Positions 54,316 to 63,138 are shown, counted from the stretch's first letter. The stretch: 64,000 nucleotides of DNA from Paenibacillus oceani (GCF_014705615.1 NZ_JACXJA010000032.1:50583-114582); one strand, 5' to 3'. Program-made: numbers and translations. Notes: generated from the letters alone by a model not told the origin.

Positions 54316-55143
54316 CTATCCCTTAATCCCCGTTGTTGCAATTCCTTCCACAAAGTATTTCTGTGCGACCAGAAAAATAACGAAACAGGGGATGACCGAC
54401 AACAGCGCCATCGCATACATCGGTCCCCATGTGACCGCCGACGTGTTGTCGAGGAACAGCCGGAGCGCCAGCGGCACCGTATATTTAGCCGTATCGGTCA
54501 AGTAGATCATCTGCCCGAGAAAATCGTCCCATGTCCAGATAAAGCTGAAGATCGCCGTTGTGATAAAAGCCGGCGTGCATAACGGCAGCACAATTCGGAA
54601 CGCGATCCCGATGGTCGAGCATCCGTCGATTTTGGCAGATTCGTCCAAATCTTTAGGAATACCGCGGATGAACTGGACGATCAGAAAAACGAAGAACGGG
54701 CTGACCGCCAAAAAGTGCGGAACGATCAGCGGCAGCGTCGTCCCTACCCAATCGAACGATTTGAACAAAATATACTGCGGCACCAAAGTAACCTGGGCAG
54801 GCAGCATCAGCGTCATCATCAAAATGCCGAACCATAGTTTTTGCAGCGGAAAGCGCAGCCGTGCGAAGCCATAGGCGACCAATGCGCTCGATACCAGCGT
54901 TCCGGCAACGGAAAGCGTCGCGATAAAAAACGAATTGTAGAAAAAATGAGCGAAGCTGAAGCCAGGAATGGCCGTCCAGCCTTCGGAAAAGTTGCTCCAC
55001 TGAAACTCGCTCGGAAACAGCTGCGGCTTCGGAATGTCCTCGTTCGATTTCAGCGAATTGCCGACCAGCCACAAGATCGGATAAATCATAACCAGGCTTG
55101 CCAGAATCAGTACGGTATAACGATATAAAACAGCTTGTTTCAT
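54316..55143 (-). CDS. Carbohydrate ABC transporter permease (MalG type), third importer
   Basis: 275 residues, six membrane helices beginning YTVLILASLVMIYPILWLVG. EAA loop DESAKIDGCSTIGIAFRIVL near 190. The tail AQKYFVEGIATTGIKG is the standard MalG-like end. GGAGGAGAC precedes the ATG. It follows the MalF-type permease by 27 bases and is followed by the kinase gene. Confidence 0.93.
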   Translation of the reverse strand: MKQAVLYRYTVLILASLVMIYPILWLVGNSLKSNEDIPKPQLFPSEFQWSNFSEGWTAIPGFSFAHFFYNSFFIATLSVAGTLVSSALVAYGFARLRFPLQKLWFGILMMTLMLPAQVTLVPQYILFKSFDWVGTTLPLIVPHFLAVSPFFVFLIVQFIRGIPKDLDESAKIDGCSTIGIAFRIVLPLCTPAFITTAIFSFIWTWDDFLGQMIYLTDTAKYTVPLALRLFLDNTSAVTWGPMYAMALLSVIPCFVIFLVAQKYFVEGIATTGIKG

Positions 55144-55170
55144 CCGGGTCTCCTCCTTGGCGTCGATCGG

Positions 55171-56088
55171 TTATGTTTCATAATGCACCCATCGTCTGGA
55201 CGACCAGAAAATCAGAGCCGTACAGATGGCGATAATGACGAGCAAGATCCAGGCAAGCGCGCTGGCATAGCCCATATTGAAATACGCGAAAGCTTTCTGG
55301 TACAAATAAAGCGCGTAGACGAGCGTCGAATTGATCGGTCCGCCCTTGGTAACGATAAACGCTTGGGTGAACATCTGGAAGCTCCCGATAATTTGCATGA
55401 CCAGGTTGAATAAAATGATCGGCGTCAGCATCGGCAGCGTAATCGCAAAAAAAGTACGAATCTTCGAGGCGCCGTCCACCGAGGCGGATTCGTACAGATC
55501 CCGCGGAATCTGCTTCAGTCCCGCCAAAAAGATAACCATGGACGAACCGAACTGCCATACCGCCAGCAGCACGAGTGTGTACAGCGCCGTACCCGGATTG
55601 TTGATCCAGTCCATGCCTTGGAATCCGAACCAGCCGACGATCCGGTTCAAAATGCCGTCCATGCCGAACAAGTTGCGCCAGATGGCGGACAGCGCGACGC
55701 TCCCCCCGATCAAGGAAGGCAAGTAAAACACCGCCCTGAACAGCGACATGCCCCGGAGCGCGCGGAATAACAGCAAAGCGACCAGCAGCGCGAAAATTAA
55801 TTTCAGTGGCACGGACAGCGCTACATACGTCAGCGTCACTTGCAGCGACTTCCTGAATTCGCCGTCCTCCGTTAAAATCTCTTTGTAATTGTCCAGTCCG
55901 ATCCAATTCGGCAGCTCCAGCAAGTTGTACTCGGTAAGCGATAAATAAAACGATTGCGACAGCGGTCCGATCGTCAGTACGAAAAAGCCGATCAGCCAAG
56001 GCGATATAAACGCATACCCCCATAACGGCTCCGACCACCTGCTCCATTTGCCCCCACCGGATTTCGTTATCCGACGTATGTGCTCCAT
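55171..56088 (-). CDS. Sugar ABC transporter permease (MalF type), third importer
   Basis: 305 residues from ATG 56088; GGGAGTGACGCAG precedes it, so the GTG at 56097 inside that site is less likely. PLWGYAFISPWLIGFFVLTI is the first helix; the EAA loop YESASVDGASKIRTFFAITL lies near 205. First gene of the importer operon, so the main promoter should lie in the 56.1-56.2 kb interval. Confidence 0.92.
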   Translation of the reverse strand: MEHIRRITKSGGGKWSRWSEPLWGYAFISPWLIGFFVLTIGPLSQSFYLSLTEYNLLELPNWIGLDNYKEILTEDGEFRKSLQVTLTYVALSVPLKLIFALLVALLLFRALRGMSLFRAVFYLPSLIGGSVALSAIWRNLFGMDGILNRIVGWFGFQGMDWINNPGTALYTLVLLAVWQFGSSMVIFLAGLKQIPRDLYESASVDGASKIRTFFAITLPMLTPIILFNLVMQIIGSFQMFTQAFIVTKGGPINSTLVYALYLYQKAFAYFNMGYASALAWILLVIIAICTALIFWSSRRWVHYET

Positions 56089-56203
56089 CTGCGTCACTCC
56101 CAGCTCGGTAATAGCTTGATTCGCTTTGTACTCAACATGTTACCGTTTGGGAGCAGCGCTTGAAATGAGAGAAATCTATAAATAATAATACAAACCTACA
56201 CGG

Positions 56204-56314
56204 TTTACCGGTTTCGCTCAGGACGTTTCAGGCTTTTTGGGGATCGATCGGACAACCGTCTCCAAAGCGCTGTCCCCCCATCCCAAAGTGTCTCAGGAAC
56301 TCGTCGAAAGGTAG
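56204..56314 (+). pseudogene. LacI-type helix-turn-helix remnant
   Basis: An open stretch of 36 codons reads GFAQDVSGFLGIDRTTVSKA then LSPHPKVSQELVER and stops at TAG. The order of DVxxxLG, RTTVSKALS and HPKVSxE is the N-terminal DNA-binding half of LacI-family repressors. No start codon or ligand domain remains. It lies beside the sugar importer operon, which may have been its target. Confidence 0.5.
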
Positions 56315-56453
56315 AAATCATCCAACAAGCTTCAGGGCCATCCATACGGATGGCCTCTTCTGGTTGAGCAGCAAGTAGCCGGAGCGTGGGCGAATGCATA
56401 CTTTTTATGCCGCGGCCGCATACTAACCACAAAAACTGGAAAGGAAATCCTGT
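56315..56453 (+). promoter_or_regulatory. Leader of the ger operon with a hairpin
   Basis: Holds GGCCATCC ATAC GGATGGCC at 56336-56355 and GGAAAGGAAATCCTGT just before the gerA start. No sigma-G-type promoter is clear by eye. Confidence 0.4.
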
Positions 56454-57950
56454 ATGGAAGACCGGAATTTGCCCGTAACTTCCGATCTGGTTTCAATTCG
56501 TCTGACGGATAACCGGCAACGGATCGAGGAGTTGTTCCAGCATTGTCACGATCTGAAGCTGCAACCTTGGAACTATGGTTCCGGGCTGGAGCACTCGGCC
56601 TTTTCAGTTTATTTGGATACGTTAACGGACAGCGGACAAGAAAGCTATATGAAGGCTACCTTCCGCGATTTGTCCCCGTTATTGGCCGGACTTGACGCCA
56701 GGCTGACACCCGAAGAGGTGAGCCGCTACTTTGAAGGCCGGGGAATTACGACACACCCGCCGTCGGTATTGAACAGCTTCGAGCGTGCCGTCAAGCAAAT
56801 TTTGCGGGGTGGCATTGTTATTTTTATCGATGGCTGGGATCATGTGATCTGCTATGAGATGCCGGGAATTCAGACGAGAGCGGTCTCCGAGCCTGTGACC
56901 GAATCCGTCGTCTTCGGCCCGCATAACAGCACGATTGAAGATCTGCATACGAATATCGGTCTGCTTCGCAACTTGCTGCGGACGACCAGACTGAAGTTCG
57001 AATCGTTCTACAGCGGGGCGGAGAGCGACCGGCAAATCGTCTACGGCTACTTGGAAGGCGCAGTCGATCCGCAAACGCTGGCCGATTTCAAAACGAAAAT
57101 TTCCCGGATCGATAAGCTGGAAATATTGGATACGAGCTATCTGGAGGAATGGCTGGAAGAGTCGACGTTCTCCCCGTTTCCCCAGGTCCGCTACACCGAA
57201 CGGCCGGATGTTGCGAACGCCGCTCTTCTCGAAGGGAAAATTATCGTACTCGTTCAAGGAACGCCCAGCATTCTGATCTGCCCCGGCTTGTTCGTGGAGT
57301 TTTTTACAGCAAGCGAGGATTATTATCAGCGGACGATTTATGCTTCGCTGGTTCGCTGGCTTCGCATTGCGGCTTTTGTAATAGCGCTTACGCTGCCCAG
57401 CCTGTACATTGCCCTTTCTACGTTTCATCCGGAGCTAATTCCAACCGTGTTGCTGCTCGCCATCCTGGATACGAGGGAAAAAATCCCGTTTCCGGCGTTC
57501 GTCGAGGCTCTTATTATGGAGTTTTTTTTCGAGCTGCTGCGGGAGGCGGGCATTCGGTTGCCCAGGCCGATCGGCTCGGCCGTCAGTATCGTCGGCGCGC
57601 TCGTAGTGGGCCAAGCGGCGATCCAGGCCAAAATTTCCTCGCCGATCATGGTCATTGTAGTCGCCCTGACCGGTATCGCTTCGTTTGCCTTGCCGCAGTA
57701 CAACCTGGGGATCGCCTTGCGGATTCTTCGCTTTCCGCTTATGCTGCTGGCGGCGACGCTGGGCGGCTTCGGGCTTATGATCGGATATTTTTGGATTTTG
57801 CTGCACGTCAGCAAGCTGCGCGTTCTCGGAGTGCCGTATTTGTCGTCTCTCATGCCGTTGCAGCCCGGCCAGCTCGTGCGCGACTTTATATTTCGGGCTC
57901 CCGTGAAGCTGCTGATGCGCTCTCCCCGAAAACGTCCGTACCACGAGTAG
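56454..57950 (+). CDS. gerA: Spore germinant receptor subunit A (GerA family)
   Basis: 498 residues, normal for GerA/GerKA proteins. A soluble N-terminal part to about 290 (VIFIDGWDHVICYEMPGIQT, SEPVTESVVFGPHNSTIEDL, TNIGLLRNLLRTTRLKFESF) is followed by membrane segments (LRIAAFVIALTLPSLYIALS, FGLMIGYFWILLHVSKLRVL). The subunit sits in the spore inner membrane and binds germinant nutrients with B and C partners. The ligand is not readable from sequence. First gene of the ger operon, followed by gerC after 36 bases. Confidence 0.95.
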   Translation: MEDRNLPVTSDLVSIRLTDNRQRIEELFQHCHDLKLQPWNYGSGLEHSAFSVYLDTLTDSGQESYMKATFRDLSPLLAGLDARLTPEEVSRYFEGRGITTHPPSVLNSFERAVKQILRGGIVIFIDGWDHVICYEMPGIQTRAVSEPVTESVVFGPHNSTIEDLHTNIGLLRNLLRTTRLKFESFYSGAESDRQIVYGYLEGAVDPQTLADFKTKISRIDKLEILDTSYLEEWLEESTFSPFPQVRYTERPDVANAALLEGKIIVLVQGTPSILICPGLFVEFFTASEDYYQRTIYASLVRWLRIAAFVIALTLPSLYIALSTFHPELIPTVLLLAILDTREKIPFPAFVEALIMEFFFELLREAGIRLPRPIGSAVSIVGALVVGQAAIQAKISSPIMVIVVALTGIASFALPQYNLGIALRILRFPLMLLAATLGGFGLMIGYFWILLHVSKLRVLGVPYLSSLMPLQPGQLVRDFIFRAPVKLLMRSPRKRPYHE

Positions 57951-57986
57951 CCGAAGCTCGAATCCCGGCCGAAAGGAAAGTGACCC

Positions 57987-59132
57987 ATGAAGCGCCCTTT
58001 CGTATTCGCCCTATGCATATGCTGCCTCTTTTCTTTATCCGGCTGCTGGAATAAGTTCGAATTAACCGATTGGGCTTTTGTGCAAGCCATCGCCATGGAC
58101 GGCTCTCCGGACGGCAAGGTGCAGTTGACCACTCATTTTTACAAACCGGGTGGGGGCGGTTCGTTAGAGGGAGGACAGCAAGGGCCGTCCGCCTTTAATA
58201 TTACGACCAAAGCGGATACGGTGTTCGAAGCGATCCGCGACATCCCGCTGCGGCTTGGCCGCAAAGCGCAGTGGAGTCATATGCGGATCATTCTCATTAG
58301 CGATCAACTGGGAAAGACGCGGAATATTAAGGAGCTGACCGACTTTTTTATGCGCGATCATGAGCCCCGGGATACGGTTACGGTAGTGATAGCGAAAGGA
58401 ACGGCCAAAGACTATTTAACCGAGAAGCCGTTCATCGAAAGCACGATCGGTCAGCAACTGCGGGAGATGTCGCGCTCCGCCGCCAGACTGTCCAGCAAAA
58501 CGAAAGACGTCGATATGCTAAATCTGGCTATCCAGTTCAAAAGCCAAACGGGGATTGCCATGCTCCCTTATCTGTACAGCAACGGATTCCCGGGAGAAGC
58601 ACTGTCCAAATTAGCCGTATTGAAGGACGGCAAGCTGGTAAACGATTTTATGAACTCGGCCAACGTGGAAAGCCTCGTCATTTTGCGGGATGAATTCGAC
58701 TTCGGTATTCTTGAAATTCCTTGCAGCGGCGATTCCGGCAAAAAAGAAACGATCGAGGTCACCTCGCTGCATACGAAAAAACGCGTCACAACGGATGCGG
58801 AGTCGGTCTCCGTCCGGTTCGACACGAAAATAAAAGGCAGCTTCAGCGAGATCCGCTGCACCTCCGCCCTGAATACAGATGCCGAGAATCAGGTGGTGGA
58901 ACGGATTCGCGTTTATTTGGAGAAGGAATTGCGCAAGACGATCCGCCTGTCCCAGCAAAAAAAACTGGATCTCCTCGGAATCGGGGACTGGCTGTACCGG
59001 CATCGCCCCGAGTTGTGGAAAAAATGGAAGCCCGGCTGGGACAACCGTTATGCAAAGGCCGATTTCGACCTGCATATCGACGTGGAGGTGGTGAATTCCG
59101 GCGTGCTTATATCGAAGCCTTATTACGAATAA
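57987..59132 (+). CDS. gerC: Spore germinant receptor subunit C, lipoprotein (GerC family)
   Basis: 381 residues. Signal sequence FALCICCLFSLSGC with the lipobox LSGC, then the N-terminal domain with ELTDWAFVQAIAMDG, characteristic of Ger(x)C proteins, and the C-terminal beta/alpha part with DTKIKGSFSEIRC and RKTIRLSQQKKLDLLGIGDW. Located on the outer face of the spore inner membrane. AAAGGAAAGTGACCC precedes the ATG. Intact and of usual length. Confidence 0.95.
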   Translation: MKRPFVFALCICCLFSLSGCWNKFELTDWAFVQAIAMDGSPDGKVQLTTHFYKPGGGGSLEGGQQGPSAFNITTKADTVFEAIRDIPLRLGRKAQWSHMRIILISDQLGKTRNIKELTDFFMRDHEPRDTVTVVIAKGTAKDYLTEKPFIESTIGQQLREMSRSAARLSSKTKDVDMLNLAIQFKSQTGIAMLPYLYSNGFPGEALSKLAVLKDGKLVNDFMNSANVESLVILRDEFDFGILEIPCSGDSGKKETIEVTSLHTKKRVTTDAESVSVRFDTKIKGSFSEIRCTSALNTDAENQVVERIRVYLEKELRKTIRLSQQKKLDLLGIGDWLYRHRPELWKKWKPGWDNRYAKADFDLHIDVEVVNSGVLISKPYYE

Positions 59133-59148
59133 ACGGAGGGGTCAAGGC

Positions 59149-59433
59149 ATGGGAGAAAAAGTGATCGTGTTCACGCTGGCGGTGGCGGCCGCTCTAATCG
59201 CCGGTGTGAAAGATTGGAAGCTGGCCTCCGGCAAAAACCGGGTCGTCTATGTCCTGGTTTTCCTTTTTGCCGCTTATACGGGATACGGATACGTGACGGA
59301 CAAGCCGCTGCCTAACCTGCATAGCGCCGTCTCCCTTTTGTTCGATCAGACGGCTAACCGCCTCGACACATATTTAAAGCCGCAAAAAGAGCCGGAAGCC
59401 CCCGTGCCCGAAGGGGAGAACGAGGATGAATAA
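59149..59433 (+). CDS. Small two-helix germinant-receptor accessory (D-subunit-like) protein
   Basis: 94 residues: helix VIVFTLAVAAALIAGVKDW, helix VVYVLVFLFAAYTGYGYV, then a Pro/Glu-rich acidic tail (PKE, PEAPVPEGENEDE). Known D-type subunits of some Bacillus ger operons are also short proteins with two membrane helices encoded in the receptor operon and modulate germination. I assign it to that type by size, topology and position between gerC and gerB. Its last 8 bases overlap the gerB start. ACGGAGGGGTCAAGGC precedes the ATG. Confidence 0.75.
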   Translation: MGEKVIVFTLAVAAALIAGVKDWKLASGKNRVVYVLVFLFAAYTGYGYVTDKPLPNLHSAVSLLFDQTANRLDTYLKPQKEPEAPVPEGENEDE

Positions 59434-60535
59434 TCACGAATCCGTCAGCTCCTGGCAAATGGCCGCCCTGCTGTTCGTCTTCACAACCGGCTCCACGATC
59501 TTATACATTCCGAATCCGCTGCTGGCGGCGGCGGGCGGCGGCGCATGGCTGTCCTGGTTTTTATCCGGACTCTTCGGACTCCTTCTGCTGTCGTGCATGC
59601 TGTTCCTGGCCCGGCAATTTCCCGGACAATCGCTGGTGGATTACAGTACGCAGACGATCGGCTACGGGTTGACGGTCGTCCTCCTGCTCCCTTATTTGGT
59701 ATTTGCGCTGCTGCTGTCCTCGTATATTTATTTCTCTGTCGGCTTCTTTTTTACGACTACCATGATGAAAGAAACGCCGATGTATGTGTTCAACGGATTC
59801 ATCGCCCTCGTATCTGCCATGACCGTAAGGGCGGGGATCGAAGTGATGGCGCGTATGTTTACGCTGCTGCTGCTGGTGTTGGCCGGCTCGATTACACTGG
59901 TGCTGCTGCTGGGAATTCCGAACTACCATCCGGAGTACCTGCTCCCGGTCATGCCGGACGGATTTAAACCTCAACTGCACGGCGTATATTTGGTATCCGG
60001 TTTTCTTTATGGGGATTTCGTCGTATTTGCCATGTTGTTCTCGTATATTCGCGTCCAGAACAACCGCATCCGGCTTAAACCGATTTTTATCGCCTATCTG
60101 TGCAATTGGTCCGTTCTGCTGCTGGTTACGCTGTGCACGCTGATGGCGCTCGGGCCGATGACGAACGAATTCCGGTATCCGATCTATATTGTCGCCCGAT
60201 TGATCAGTATCCAGGAAATCGTGGAACGGGGCGAGTCCGTCATCGGCATCTCGCTGCTTGCCGGCTCCTACATGAAATCGGCGCTTGCTTTGTACGCGCT
60301 CAACCTAACGGTCGTGAAGCTGATCAAAGCGCGGGATCAGCTGCTGCCGGTCGCCCCTCTAGCCCTGCTCGGGTTTTTATTGTCGCTTGTGACCGTCAAG
60401 CAGGAAGCGGCCTTTAATGAAGTGCTGCTGTCCTGGCCGTTCGTCACCTTCTCGGCAAGCTTGCCGGTATATGTGTTGTGCATCTTCACGATCGTGAAGA
60501 AGCTGCTCCCGGGCCAGCGGCAGACAAGGCGTTAA
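59426..60535 (+). CDS. gerB: Spore germinant receptor subunit B (GerB family)
   Basis: 369 residues with about ten membrane helices of the APC-superfamily GerB type: VSSWQMAALLFVFTTGSTIL at the start, YGLTVVLLLPYLVFALLLSS, MARMFTLLLLVLAGSITLVL, GVYLVSGFLYGDFVVFAML and VESVIG-type loop ERGESVIGISLLAGSYMKSA. It would form the transport-like core of the receptor and may hold the germinant. Its start overlaps the small D-like gene, so the operon order is A-C-D-B. It converges on the serine hydrolase gene with only 4 bases between. Confidence 0.95.
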   Translation: MNNHESVSSWQMAALLFVFTTGSTILYIPNPLLAAAGGGAWLSWFLSGLFGLLLLSCMLFLARQFPGQSLVDYSTQTIGYGLTVVLLLPYLVFALLLSSYIYFSVGFFFTTTMMKETPMYVFNGFIALVSAMTVRAGIEVMARMFTLLLLVLAGSITLVLLLGIPNYHPEYLLPVMPDGFKPQLHGVYLVSGFLYGDFVVFAMLFSYIRVQNNRIRLKPIFIAYLCNWSVLLLVTLCTLMALGPMTNEFRYPIYIVARLISIQEIVERGESVIGISLLAGSYMKSALALYALNLTVVKLIKARDQLLPVAPLALLGFLLSLVTVKQEAAFNEVLLSWPFVTFSASLPVYVLCIFTIVKKLLPGQRQTRR

Positions 60536-60539
60536 TCCG

Positions 60540-61580
60540 TCAGTCCCGGAGCGCCGGCAGAATCTGTTCCTTGATCAATGTCCACCGGTCGCGCGGATTC
60601 ATGACGAATGCCGAGGCCATTGCTACGACCAGATCTTGATCCGGCATGCAGCAAATCATATTCCCGCCGTCGCCCACCGCGGAATATGCGAACATGCCGT
60701 CTTCTTGCCGCAGCCACCATAAGTAACCGTAATGATTGGGGTTCATCGCTATCGATTCGTTTATCCAGCTCGCGGGAATAACCGGCTCATTGTCCCACAT
60801 GCCGCCATTCAGATACAGAAATCCAAACCTCGCCATATCGCGAGGCGTTAGCGTCAGTCCCCATCCTCCTGTCGAGTTGCCATTCGGGTCTTTTACCCAC
60901 CCTCTCACCTCGCTGCCGAATAATTGTTCGAAGCCGAACGCGCTCATCTCATAATCCGGGATCGCCTTCATACCGATCGGCTTAAATAACCGTTCGTTGG
61001 CAAACTCCCGGGCCGTCGTTCCCGTACAGCGGGTGAGGATCGCGGATAGCAGGTGCGCCCCTGCCGTAGAATATTTAAAATCGCCGACCCTTCCTTGTTG
61101 ACCGAGCATGTCCAAGGCATACTTCGTCCAGTCGGGCTGCATACACATCCGATCCAGCGGTTCGCGCCAATCCTCGAACGGATAGGGGGCCGTCATTGTG
61201 AGCAGATGGCGTAACGTAATATCCCGTTTCTGCGGATCGGCGGGATCGGCTGCGTATTCGGGGAAAAAATCAAGCACCTTCTGGTCGATGCTCCGAATAT
61301 ATCCCGCATCTACGGCAATGCCGACAAGGGCCGACAGGACACTCTTCGTAACAGACGCCACATGGTGAGCATCGTCCGGACCGCAGCCGTTCAAGTAATT
61401 TTCATAGGCGACTAATCCGCTCTTCACCACGAGGATACCGCTGATGTTGCTGTATTCGGACTTGAGGACTCGTTCAAGATCCGCAAGCCGTCCCGCATCC
61501 ATACTCAAGTCCGCCGGGTCGGCGGCTTGCCACTCCATAGTCGGCCAGTAGCTTCTCATGACCGTTCTGTTTGTTCTCAC
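60540..61580 (-). CDS. Serine hydrolase, class C beta-lactamase-like
   Basis: 346 residues. Nucleophile motif SVTK (in VASVTKSVLSALVG near 75), second motif Y-S-T-A near 167, and a C-terminal YGYLWWLRQ region, all typical of the beta-lactamase/D-Ala carboxypeptidase/esterase fold. No signal peptide is visible. The GTG start overlaps the MerR stop by four bases. Probably an esterase or amidase rather than a beta-lactamase; the substrate is unknown. Cotranscribed with the MerR regulator. Confidence 0.9.
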   Translation of the reverse strand: MRTNRTVMRSYWPTMEWQAADPADLSMDAGRLADLERVLKSEYSNISGILVVKSGLVAYENYLNGCGPDDAHHVASVTKSVLSALVGIAVDAGYIRSIDQKVLDFFPEYAADPADPQKRDITLRHLLTMTAPYPFEDWREPLDRMCMQPDWTKYALDMLGQQGRVGDFKYSTAGAHLLSAILTRCTGTTAREFANERLFKPIGMKAIPDYEMSAFGFEQLFGSEVRGWVKDPNGNSTGGWGLTLTPRDMARFGFLYLNGGMWDNEPVIPASWINESIAMNPNHYGYLWWLRQEDGMFAYSAVGDGGNMICCMPDQDLVVAMASAFVMNPRDRWTLIKEQILPALRD

Positions 61581-62443
61581 AGTCGATCCCCCGCCCCTTC
61601 ACGATTTGTGTTCAATCGCTGCTTTTTCGCAACAGGAAAATATACCTCAGTCACCAGTTCCCCGGGAGCTGCAGCCCGATCAGGAGCGGTTAGGTAAATC
61701 TCATAAGGGGAGCTCGCCAATACATATCCTTCTTGGTCCATCCATCCCCTCAGCTTCGCGTAAACCGACGTTAATTCCGAATAGGAGCCGTTCAGGACAG
61801 CCTTCGCACATGGGCCGCCATTCAGTTCTCTCGTTCCTTCCCCGGTCTCCCGGACCGGAATCGCAAATTCCGTATCGTTGCCGGTTGGATCGTACTCGGG
61901 GCTGTGGTAAATCGCAATCGGCGTGCCCAGCAAGGTGAGCTTCTCCGCGGCGATCTTTTCATACAGCCTGCTGAAATACGGATCGTATCCGGCCGCGAAG
62001 TCGTCGCTGCTCATCATCCGGCGCATAGAAAAAATATTGATCGACCGGGTCTCGACGAGCTGCACTTCGATCCGATCCAGGTAGGACATGATCGGGATAC
62101 CCGCCTCCAAATTGAAAATATCGATGTTCAATTGGTTTAGCGACAATTCAATTGCGTTTCGTTTCTCTTGCAATTCGCTTCTCTTACGATTCAGGATGGA
62201 GTGAAGCTTCTCCTCGGCAAGATCCTCTTCCAGCTCCAGCACGGCTTTGATTTCTTCCAAAGAAAACTGATACGATTTCAACCGATTAATCAAAAGCATC
62301 TTGTTTAACTGACCGACTGCATAATACCGGTACCCGTTATCCGAATGAATCTCATCCGGTTTGATTAATCCGATCTCATCATAATACCGGAGCGTTTTGG
62401 TAGATACTCCGCAAATCTTCGAGAACTCTCCGATCGACAGCAC
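61577..62443 (-). CDS. MerR-family regulator with GyrI-like effector domain (BmrR-like)
   Basis: 288 residues from GTG 62443, after GGGGGTGACC. Winged helix LSIGEFSKICGVSTKTLRYY, DEIGLIKPDE, then a coiled coil (about 75-115), then an effector domain at 120-280 with AEYDPTG-like and GPCAKAVLNGSYSELTSVYA elements of the GyrI fold that binds lipophilic cations in BmrR. It controls the coupled serine hydrolase, presumably by sensing an amphiphilic compound (inference). Intact. Confidence 0.92.
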   Translation of the reverse strand: MLSIGEFSKICGVSTKTLRYYDEIGLIKPDEIHSDNGYRYYAVGQLNKMLLINRLKSYQFSLEEIKAVLELEEDLAEEKLHSILNRKRSELQEKRNAIELSLNQLNIDIFNLEAGIPIMSYLDRIEVQLVETRSINIFSMRRMMSSDDFAAGYDPYFSRLYEKIAAEKLTLLGTPIAIYHSPEYDPTGNDTEFAIPVRETGEGTRELNGGPCAKAVLNGSYSELTSVYAKLRGWMDQEGYVLASSPYEIYLTAPDRAAAPGELVTEVYFPVAKKQRLNTNREGAGDRL

Positions 62444-62601
62444 ACGGTCACCCCCGTTCTCATCAATTGCACCCTGCGTCGTTATGTTTTACCGGGTACA
62501 ACTTCACCTTACACCTTCCCCTTAGGGCAAAGTCAACTGTTTGGGCTCTTTGGGGAGTCTCGTTAAGTAAGAAATTCAGCAAATATTCCACCTAGACCAC
62601 A

Positions 62602-62635
62602 AAAAAGCAGTTCGGGATTTAATCCAAACTGCTTT
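62602..62635 (-). terminator. Hairpin with T run, minus strand
   Basis: Stem AAAAGCAGTT / AACTGCTTT with loop CGGGATTTAATCCA and a T run after it on the minus strand. Upstream of it on that strand only a 34-codon frame exists. Confidence 0.6.
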
Positions 62636-62648
62636 CCGCTAACTGCCT

Positions 62649-62753
62649 CTATACGCTCGCGTATATTTCTTTTAATAACGCCAAAGCTTCCGTCTCTAAT
62701 TGATACAATTTATTCACGATAGAATTACATAAATCTTTCTGTTTGAGATGCAT
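62649..62753 (-). CDS. 34-codon ORF of unknown nature
   Basis: Reads MHLKQKDLCNSIVNKLYQLE and TEALALLKEIYASV, an amphipathic helical peptide, and ends 14 bases before the terminator at 62602-62635. A second short frame just upstream (MQDGSIRKLQG, then TAG) could be its displaced start, which would make it a broken gene. No family recognised. Confidence 0.3.
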   Translation of the reverse strand: MHLKQKDLCNSIVNKLYQLETEALALLKEIYASV

Positions 62754-62800
62754 CAAGCCCGCTAACCTTGTAGTTTTCTAATTGAACCATCCTGCATCCC

Positions 62801-62934
62801 TCTCGATTTTCACCCCTTATTTCAACCATCTGACCATGTGTGCACCCTTTTCGCGGATTTTAGTAGCTGCAAACCGCTCTTATTTCACATTCGGGGCGGA
62901 ATTTGGACAAAATAAGAGGTACGAGCCGCTCTTA
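62801..62934. repeat. Dispersed repeat, copy 2
   Basis: Second copy of the element at 47001-47134. The best-kept blocks are TGCACCCTTTTCGC, CAAACCGCTCTTATTT and CCGCTCTTA; the spacing between all blocks is the same in both copies. It lies in a gene-free interval. Confidence 0.65.
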
Positions 62935-63138
62935 ACTGTTGCATAGTGACGGTCAACCAGCTGCCGTCCTGCTTATCATGTACGGTCTGCGACACACTTT
63001 CGGCATTATTACGAGCTTCTATACGAAGCCTGTTCCGCAATGTGCGGCTTCTGCGAAACCGGCAGCTTTTCTTTGTCTAGAATGATTTACACATTCCACT
63101 TAAAGAGGCTTAGGTTCGAGCGAATCGCCAAGGTGTTC
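62935..63138. other. Short gene-free interval
   Basis: No ORF with start and family. It has a short hairpin (GCCTGTTCCGCAATGTGCGGCTTCTGCG region, partly paired) and nothing else I can support. Confidence 0.4.

Noticed and set aside
56145..56170. Possible cre site (CAAGCGCTG) before the third importer
   Set aside because: Only the central bases fit; a computed score against a cre matrix would be needed.
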